Assembly (NCBI RefSeq): GCF_046630445.1 | Contig: NC_092342.1 | Location: 80,898,001-80,962,000, forward strand | Reading direction: 5' to 3' | Source of the DNA: Rutidosis leptorrhynchoides | Lineage: Eukaryota > Streptophyta > Magnoliopsida > Asterales > Asteraceae | DNA length: 64,000 bases | Part shown: positions 56,553 through 64,000 of the stretch, piece by piece | Numbering within the stretch: position 1 is the first letter of the stretch | How the letters are laid out: each line of letters starts with the position of its first letter | Notes under the pieces: model-generated | The model's input: the letters and a program-made list of their open reading frames with translations, nothing else | What the model was told of the DNA's origin: nothing | The model's database searches: none | Translations under genes and position numbers: made by a program

Positions 56553-59500
56553 ATGAGACTGTGTGAGAGTCAAGTTGGTTAAATAACTACCAGAAGTTGG
56601 CATTGGATTTGGCTTTGGTTTTGGCTGCGGCGTTTGCTTTGGTAGCCTCATTCCTTCAACAACTGGTCCATCGATGTCGATCACAACGGCATCGGAGGTC
56701 AAGAACGTCTTTGCAACCGATGCTGCGTGCTCGATACAACATCTAACTACCTTTGTGGGGTCCATAATACCAGCAGCCATTAGGTCCTCATATTGATTCC
56801 TTGCAGCATTGTAGCCATAGTTCAAGTCATCATTACACAAAACCTAAACACATTAAAACCAAGGCACAACATGACAAACATATCACTCGTATATAACGTT
56901 AACTAAGGCAGCTGACAGTTAGTAATAGATATAGATACCTTTTCTATAACAACGCTACCATTAATGCCGGCATTTTTGGCTATTTGCCTTGCTGGATATT
57001 CCAAAGCTCTTTTAAATATGTCTGCTCCTATCTTAAATCACATAAAAAATATTTTCAATAACAAATCATTAGTTTTTAAATTTTTTTGAAGATAGTTGTA
57101 GTTTTACCTTCTGCTCTTCATTATCCATAAGTTTTTTGATATCGTTTATCTTCAATGATAGCCTCAATAGACAACAGCCACCACCAACGACAACTCCTTC
57201 CTCAATTGCGGCCTTGATTAGAAGAATAAAATGTAGACGTTTACGCACAGAAACAAAAGTCAACGAGTTGACCATAACTAAGTTTATCTACCTTGGTTGC
57301 ATTTACAGCATCTTCCATTCTTAATTGTTTGTCCTTCAGTTCAACTTGTGTTTGAGCACCAACCTAAACATGTATTCAAACATTTTTATAATTAAATTAC
57401 ACGAAAATGTTTCAAAATTTTGAGATTGTCAAGCTTACCTTTATAACCGCAATTCCTCCCGACAACCTTGCTATCCTTTCATTAAGAATTTTCTTTTCAA
57501 AATTACCTTCGGTGTTCTGCAAACTAGGTGGATCAGAGTTCATAGCATTTTAATATTCAGAGACCATACAATTCCTTAAATCTTTTAAATATATAGACAT
57601 ACTTTTAAGGCCAACTTAATTACTATCTCCTTCAAAAAACGATATGGATTCTTAAAACTTGCAAGAAATAATAAAGTAGGAGGCAATTTTACCCATCATA
57701 ATGGAAACGGGTCAACCATGGGCTAAATAATTATTGATAACGGGTCAACATGTTTTTTCAACCGAAGTTGTGATGTGGTCCAGCGTTTGGTGGCCTGCCT
57801 CCTTTAGGGGAGGTCAGGAGTTCGACCCCATTGGCTATGCCCCGTATGGGATTGGTGCGGGTTACCGTCCATGCCCCGTATGGGATTGGTGCGGGTTTCC
57901 TCCTGGGCACGCAGTTGGGGGGCGGGTATAGCAACTGCGGGAGATGATCGCGTGGGTGGTTAAGTCCCCCGGGTGATCCCAACTAACTGCTGTCCAAAAA
58001 AAAAACATGTTTTTTCAACCTCTTAGAAGGAGCTGCATATCGGAACAAGTGATGTACCTCAACAAGCCTTTGGATTTGAGTGACCCGTTTCTTGACTGCA
58101 TCTTGAGTGCTTCCATCAGTAACTATTAACGTTGAATCTTTCGTTATGACAACCTTACTCGCTTTTCCAAGCATGTCCTCTCGGACCCTTTCGAGTGTCA
58201 ATCCCGCATCATCCCTCACCACAGTCCCTACAGCACCATATCATGGGAGTTGACCTAGTCAATGTTAGTCAACATAAGCAGTTGACCTAGTCAACATATG
58301 CCTTCCGGTAAAATAATTATACTAAATATTTGAATTGATTACCTCCGGTTAATATAGCGATGTCATCTAAATAGTGACTTTTGCGGTCACCGAAGGCGGG
58401 AGCTTTAACAGCTGCTGCCTTAAGTATCCCCTTGAGTTTATTTCGAATAACCGGAGCCAAAGCTTCTTTCTCAATACCCTCCGCTATTATCACAAATGGA
58501 AAATTCCCATTAACCGCAATATTCAATATTCCATATATCTCCTCCGGATTCGTAATAATTTTGTCAACCAATAGTAACTGCAAGCAACAAAATTCCACAC
58601 ATTATGGGTATGTTTGGTAAAAAACGTTGGTAACTGGTATCTTTTTAGATGTATTTAAGTGTTTGGCCGAGTATCTGGAACTAATAAAAAAAACAAAATG
58701 ACAAAAAGCTAGGAGATTTTGGCTTCTAGCTTTTTCCTTCCGTCTAAATGCTTTGAGTTCTTTTAACCAAACGAAGCTTTTTATTAAATATGAGCTTTTT
58801 CATAAAAGATAGAAGCTCCAAAAAGCTCCGTACCAAACATACCCTATGTACCATTTGATCAAAATTTCTAACACATAAAACCCACTTCAGACTTTTTAAA
58901 AGTCAACATTAGTCAAACTATACCGATATATGTTTTTGCAACAAATAAAGAAATCTTACCTTGCAATCTTGAAACTCTGCTTTCATAGTTCTTCGATCAG
59001 TAAAATATTTAGACAAGTAACCACGATCAAACTGCATCCCCTCTACAATTTCTAGAACATTCTCAGAAGCATTTCCTTTATCAATAGTAATAAAACCGTT
59101 TCGACCTACTCGTTTCATAGCTTGAGAAATCATACTTCCAACTTCAAAATCATTACCAGCGCTGATAGTGGCAACATCACACAGCTCATGATCTTCAACC
59201 TACATTTTTGGCTGCCAAGTTTAGGCATTTTCAGCTACAAATTCTCTGAAAAATACACTAAATTTCATATTTTATTACAATAAATATTACCTCTCTAGAT
59301 ATCAACTTGAGTTCTAAAACTAAGGCGTCAGCAGTTTTTTGAATCCCTCGCGATATCTGTATCGGGTTCATGCCTGCTCCAATAACCTTTATAAAATGAT
59401 ATGTTTAGTACAAGTCTCAACATTTCTAGCTTCCATCGATAAGTTTTACGTTTTTTCGTACCTTAACGCCTTCGCATATGAGACCATGGGCAAGTATAAT

Positions 59501-60168
59501 CGATGTGGACGAACCGTCACCAGCTAAATCATTTGTTTTAGCACCAGCTTGTCTCACTAATTTCACACCTATATTCTCAAGAGGGTCCTCTAATTGAATC
59601 TAAACAATGAATTAAACCACTATAACTTATTGTTTTCTATTCACAATTAGCAGGAAATTAGTACATATCCACACACAGATAACAAATTGGCATTGTCATT
59701 TATCAAAATAATTATGAACCACACTGAAGCATTTCATCAAACACCTAGAAGACAAATATACCCACCATATAAAAGACTTAAATTAATGGTGAAAAAGGTA
59801 CCTCTTTAAGAACAGTTTCACCATCATTAACAATTTTGGGAGGACCATATTTATTTTGCAGCACCACATTCCTACCTTTTGGGCCTAAAGTTACTCCAAT
59901 TACGTCAGCTACTTTCTTCACCCCTGCCTGCACCCAAAATTTATTGCACAACAATATATAAATATTATTTTTTTAAGAAATATATAAATTAATGGGAGTG
60001 ATGACTGACCAGAAGTTTGGTTGTGGTTTGACCATCATGATTAAAATGGATTTCTTTAGCCATGGATGTGATTGGATTCAGTGATTTACATTTTCTAAAT
60101 TTATAAACTTTTGGAATTTTAAAAGATTTATTTGGAAGCGGTGAGATTGTAGATACAGATGATGCCAT
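56541..60168 (-). CDS. Chloroplast chaperonin 60, beta-type subunit (divergent, beta-4-like), 12 exons
   Basis: Exons on the minus strand: 60010-60168, 59802-59927, 59462-59599, 59291-59386, 58960-59199, 58343-58577, 58058-58227, 57439-57516, 57292-57363, 57108-57212, 56939-57031, 56541-56843. All introns are GT-AG and the frame is open throughout, about 604 residues, normal for a Cpn60 precursor. The Ser/Lys-rich first 35 residues look like a chloroplast transit peptide before MAKEIHF. Conserved ATPase sites: [23 protein letters not shown] and MEDAVNATK (Asp present). It would fold stromal proteins within Cpn60 rings. The usual DGTTT is DGSST, and the C terminus is a Pro/Lys tail ([16 protein letters not shown]) and not a GGM-type end. 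Arabidopsis beta-4 also has a special C-terminal extension, so a beta-4 orthologue is likely but inferred. CTTCTG/GTAGTT at 56591 could be a donor to a further small exon. Confidence 0.88.
57748..58020 (+). mobile_element. SINE of a third family in chaperonin intron 7, 16-bp target duplication
   Basis: Body 57764-58004, flanked by perfect repeats ACATGTTTTTTCAACC (57748-57763, 58005-58020). It has an A-box-like GTGGTCCAGCG...GGTGG, a B-box GGAGTTCGACCCC and a final A run. A 27-bp segment is duplicated in tandem inside (57837-57863 and 57871-57897). It lies antisense to the gene in the intron between exons 7 and 8. Confidence 0.88.
58603..58847. mobile_element. MITE in chaperonin intron 5
   Basis: Terminal inverted repeats GGGTATGTTTGGTA (58606-58619) and TACCAAACATACCC (58831-58844) are perfect over 14 bases. 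TAT flanks both sides, a possible 3-bp duplication. The 3-bp target suggests the PIF/Harbinger group, uncertain. The middle contains further inverted AGCTTTTT-type words. Confidence 0.75.
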
Positions 60169-60375
60169 GTTTGAACTCCAAGTGTAAGGATAAACTTCCT
60201 GTGAAACTTAATAAAAATTAAATATTTTTCTGTTAGAACTTAGAAGTAGTTGTTTTCAAGCGCCTTTCTTAAATTTTGGACTTTTAAGTGGGCCTTTTAT
60301 TTCAGGGTACTACCTCTAAAGACGAGGCCCAACAAAAAAATCATTTTTATCTACTACTCCGTATATTTTTAGGTC
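60169..60375 (-). promoter_or_regulatory. Proximal promoter and 5' leader of the chaperonin gene (truncated upstream by a LINE)
   Basis: Only about 207 bp separate the chaperonin ATG (60168) from the LINE target duplication at 60376. I saw no convincing TATA box. The true transcription start cannot be placed from sequence. Confidence 0.4.
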
Positions 60376-61793
60376 GTAACAAATTAATTTGTTTTCAATC
60401 GAATGATGTTAATGAAGATGTAGAATTGGAACTAGAATCTCGGTGTTCTGTAGAAAACGACAATCAAGATCAGGCCGATCATGAAGCTAATTTTCCACCG
60501 AATAGTCACAGAAGAAAGCATTCAAAGTCAAGGAGCTCAAACCAACGAAGCTTGGCTTGAGTGGTATGATGTGGGAATTCAACTTGGGGTACTGCCAACT
60601 CAGGTTCAATACCCACTCCAAGCAGGGAGTTTCCAACCTTTGATGGTACTGCCAACATCAATGCGATTTGGGAAGGTCTCTGAGGGGGTTTTCCCAACCT
60701 TCGATAGTACTGCCAACATCGTCGCGATTTGGGTTTTCGCCTAACGCGTGTGTGAGTGACAAATGAGAGTATTCGATGTCGATATCGCCGTTAAAAAAAA
60801 GGTCAAAAGAGCCCAAAGTTGATGTAGAAGTTGAAATGGACGTTAACTCTGAAGAGGACGAATTGGAGGCTGATCAATCGACCATTTTTCCCAGTAAGTC
60901 GATTAAAGTTTACGGTAAAATTCTAAATCCAAAGAAAAACTCGTATAATAACAATAGTGGGGGGAAATGAGAGAATTTTATTGAAGGTATGTTCGATAGT
61001 ATTGAGCGACCGAACAAAAATAAACAATGAGGTATCAACGTGGAACTCTAGAGGTTTTGGGTGGAACACTAGAGGTTTGGCAATAAATAATGCTCACGTT
61101 TTTACCATTAAAGGTTGTTGTTTTCATTGGTTATTTATACGCTCTGTATAATGAGGTTGATATGGGCTTAAAGCCTTTTATAGTTGTATTGGGCTTTGTA
61201 CAAGGGGACAAGTTTACTTGGTGTTAAAGCGGGTTGTTTTGGAATTTTATTGGGCCGACTTCCAATCGCAAGGAACAAAGTGGTGTTTAATGAAGCACAT
61301 TCCAGTTGGGTTATTTTAGTTACTAGTATTAAGATGTAAGTATTCCAGTGGCTTGTTTCGTCAAAGAAAAGGATTCATTACACACCGAGTATAGAGGAGC
61401 ATATCATGTACTCTTAGCTATGGACTGTTAATTGTATGTTTTTTAGTCTCAATGCTCTTTTGGTCAGTAGTTATGCAAGTCCAAGGGCCTGGAATGAGGT
61501 TGTTTTCAAGGACCTAGAAGGAATTTGGTGACTTCTACGCTGGAGTTCTAAGTAATGCTTGGATGTGCAGGTCATAGTGTTTACTTCATTTGTTTACTTT
61601 AAATGTATTGTTACTGTATGAGAATACCTTCATTTGTTTCAATATAGAGTTTGGCAAGGTGGATGGATAAGTTCTATGTAAATCCAATTCGATAAAATCA
61701 TGTAATGTTTGATTTTTCACTTTTTCGTTAAAAATTCATATATAAATTTTTCGTTTTTTGCCAAAAAAAAAAAAAAAAGTAACAAATTAATTT
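60376..61793 (+). mobile_element. Internally deleted LINE with 15-bp target duplication and poly(A)
   Basis: Perfect repeats GTAACAAATTAATTT at 60376-60390 and 61779-61793 flank a 1.39-kb insert ending in about 16 A. The left part encodes an acidic, Ser/Arg-containing stretch (EDVELELESR, RRKHSKSRSSN, then KEPKVDVEVEMDVNSEEDE) like the end of an ORF1, then VSTWNSRGFGWN, which resembles the start of a LINE endonuclease ORF. The right part (about 61270-61330) has RNKVVFNEA, like the C-terminal reverse-transcriptase zinc-binding region. The centre of ORF2 is missing. SINE S1 copy 2 is nested at 60542-60801. Several stops are present. Confidence 0.7.
60527..60817 (+). mobile_element. SINE, copy 2 of family S1, nested in the LINE
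   Basis: Body about 60542-60801, clearly homologous to 17502-17769 (GAAGCTTGGCTTGAGTGG start, CCAAGCAGGGAGTTTCCAAC, TTCGATGTCGATATCGCC). The flanks GTCAAGGAGCTCAAA and GTCAAAAGAGCCCAAA are an imperfect 15-16-bp duplication. It interrupts the acidic reading frame of the LINE. Confidence 0.75.
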
Positions 61794-62340
61794 ACTTTTA
61801 CTACTTCTATAAAGAGATAAGAATAATAAGATTAAATTTGTTAATGCCCTACTTTATACATATAAGACAAAATAAGTGGATGAAAGTTAAAAAAAATAAA
61901 ACTATAAAGGTGACAAAAAATACAGTGTCATAACGATTTTTTTTAGTTTGCGTGTTTTTTATCCGAAGACAATTAATCTTGAAGGAGGGAGTATTGAACT
62001 TTGAATAATATATAGTATATTTAAGACTAATTATCGAATAAATTTGATGTAAAAGAGTTTCATTATTATATTTTTAATAGCTTAAATCTAACATGTATAT
62101 TAAGTTTTTTAATTTGTTTAACGGTTTACTATTTATCTCTTGTTCAAAAAGGCATAATTACGAAATTTTACTCACGTTGATTAATGTAAATGATAAATGT
62201 ATAGTGTTCTAAAATATATTGTTGTTGCATATTTTGTGTGGTTGTAGTTAGAGGGATAATTCATTAATGTTTATTGTGTATGTTGTTCACATAAGATGAT
62301 GTAAATGTGTGAAACTCGTCATTTGCAGGAGCTCATTAGA
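61794..62340. other. No gene; AT-rich
   Basis: No supported ORF. TTGAAGGAGGGAGTA near 61979 looks like a Stowaway end, but the partner end is not evident. Confidence 0.5.
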
Positions 62341-62389
62341 GCATTCATAAATTCGTATAAATGAGAGTCTCATTCATGCAGATGAAGAC

Positions 62390-62490
62390 CATGCTGGTTA
62401 GCATGTCTATTCGTACGGATGGGTTGGTTCATTCGTACGAACCAAAAGTCCATTCGTACGAATGGGCCTACAGACTTATAAATACAAGTT
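62390..62490 (+). promoter_or_regulatory. Candidate remnant of an LTR promoter: CG palindromes and TATA
   Basis: TTCGTACGAA occurs near 62433-62442 and CATTCGTACGAATG near 62451-62464. CTTATAAATACAAG follows near 62475. The arrangement parallels the element E LTR promoter. No LTR ends were found, so only a remnant is proposed. Confidence 0.35.
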
Positions 62491-62725
62491 TTATGTGTTA
62501 TTTAAGGTTAAGAGGGTTTAATCTAATTCTGGTTAGCCGTATCTGGTGAATCCGGATGAGCTTAAGGGTTATCATGCTTTATCTCCCTAAGCAACTATTG
62601 TTTCTCTGCTCGAACGATTAATAATCTCGACATTCATTAATATATTATATATTATTCGTTTACTTTTGATTCATTGTTTATCTCTTTCGTCTTTGTTTGA
62701 ACAAATTCGGGTACATACATACATT

Positions 62726-62928
62726 CATATATACAGTGGCGGTACTTAGTATAACTCAAAGAGGGTATTCGTCTCACCTGGTTTTAACGGGGAAAAAATT
62801 TTTACACTAAAAATAAAAAAATTTACCAAAAAATAAGGTCTTTTTAGTATTTACCCCTCATGACAATGAAAAATTTATTTAATTTTTATGCTCGCCCCAT
62901 CTGTATTCGGGTTCAACTTCCGGCACTG

Positions 62929-62936
<8 letters not shown>
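62726..62936. mobile_element. hAT-like MITE family M1, copy 2 (inverted)
   Basis: Element 62734-62928, CAGTGGCGG...CCGGCACTG. Flanks CATATATA and CATACATA match at 7 of 8. The interior is the reverse complement of copy 1 (shared CAGATGGGGCGAG and ACCTTATTTTTTGGTA words). Confidence 0.65.
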
Positions 62937-63840
<904 letters not shown>

Positions 63841-64000
63841 TTTTCTTTTTTTTTTGAAAAGCTGCGTGATATTATTAATAAGAACGTCATACAAACTTTA
63901 CAATATCATAGTCCACAAGAAGCGGACTGAGGATATAACACCAAAAAAAATACTCCAAGTAAGTTACAAAAGTGTCCACAACACTCTCGGATTTGATCTC
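63841..64000 (-). mobile_element. Possible 3' end of a minus-strand LINE, running off the window
   Basis: On the minus strand the sequence ends AGCTTTTCAAAAAAAAAA, an A tail after TATTAATAATATCACGC, which is compatible with a LINE 3' terminus. Too little is present to test. Confidence 0.35.

Noticed and set aside
57758-57982. Pro/Gly-rich ORFs inside chaperonin intron 7
   Set aside because: They translate the intronic SINE and its duplicated segment.

Overview
The window is AT-rich nuclear DNA from a flowering plant. The evidence is a 12-exon nuclear gene for a chloroplast chaperonin, long Ty3/gypsy and Ty1/copia LTR retrotransposons, SINEs, LINEs, MITEs and long microsatellites. The style of the repeats suggests a daisy-family (Asteraceae) genome, but that is an impression and not a proof. 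I see one apparently intact host gene; most of the rest is nested mobile DNA. No tRNA, rRNA, CRISPR array or bacterial feature was seen.

Layout. 1-5154: element A, a minus-strand LTR retrotransposon with gag but no pol (2.3-kb LTR), inserted beside a broken poly(A)-binding-protein fragment (5155-5400). 5430-13598: two partial minus-strand Ty3/gypsy elements (E and F) with only leader and gag-like sequence plus a 5' LTR. F lies inside an antisense extra ORF of a third element, G, whose 3' LTR starts at 15904. 17487-18591: a SINE and a hAT-like MITE. 18892-33549: an ORF1-only LINE cut in two by element B, a 12.7-kb minus-strand Ty3/gypsy element. 34844-55107: element C, a Ty1/copia element (249-bp LTRs, 5-bp duplication GTTTG). 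Element D, a 13.55-kb plus-strand relative of B (duplication TTAAA), sits inside a 90-bp tandem repeat in the C leader. 55108-64000: MITEs, SINEs, the chaperonin gene (56541-60168, minus), an internally deleted LINE just upstream of it, and repeat-rich DNA to the end.

The most unusual content is in B and D. Both carry two extra genes between the primer-binding site and gag, in the same order: an acidic, Glu/Pro-repeat protein and an intact 227-residue F-box protein resembling the plant At2g35280-like family. The two F-box copies are about 93% identical and neither has a stop, although both gag-pol frames are broken. B, D, E and F also share an internal copy of the motif that forms the polypurine tract of B and D; in B and D it lies between the F-box gene and gag. 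Together these point to a retrotransposon lineage that took up a host F-box gene and kept it.

Insertion order can be read from the nesting. The LINE is older than B, and C is older than D. This agrees with LTR divergence counted by eye: 5/249 for C and about 40 in 3.46 kb for D.
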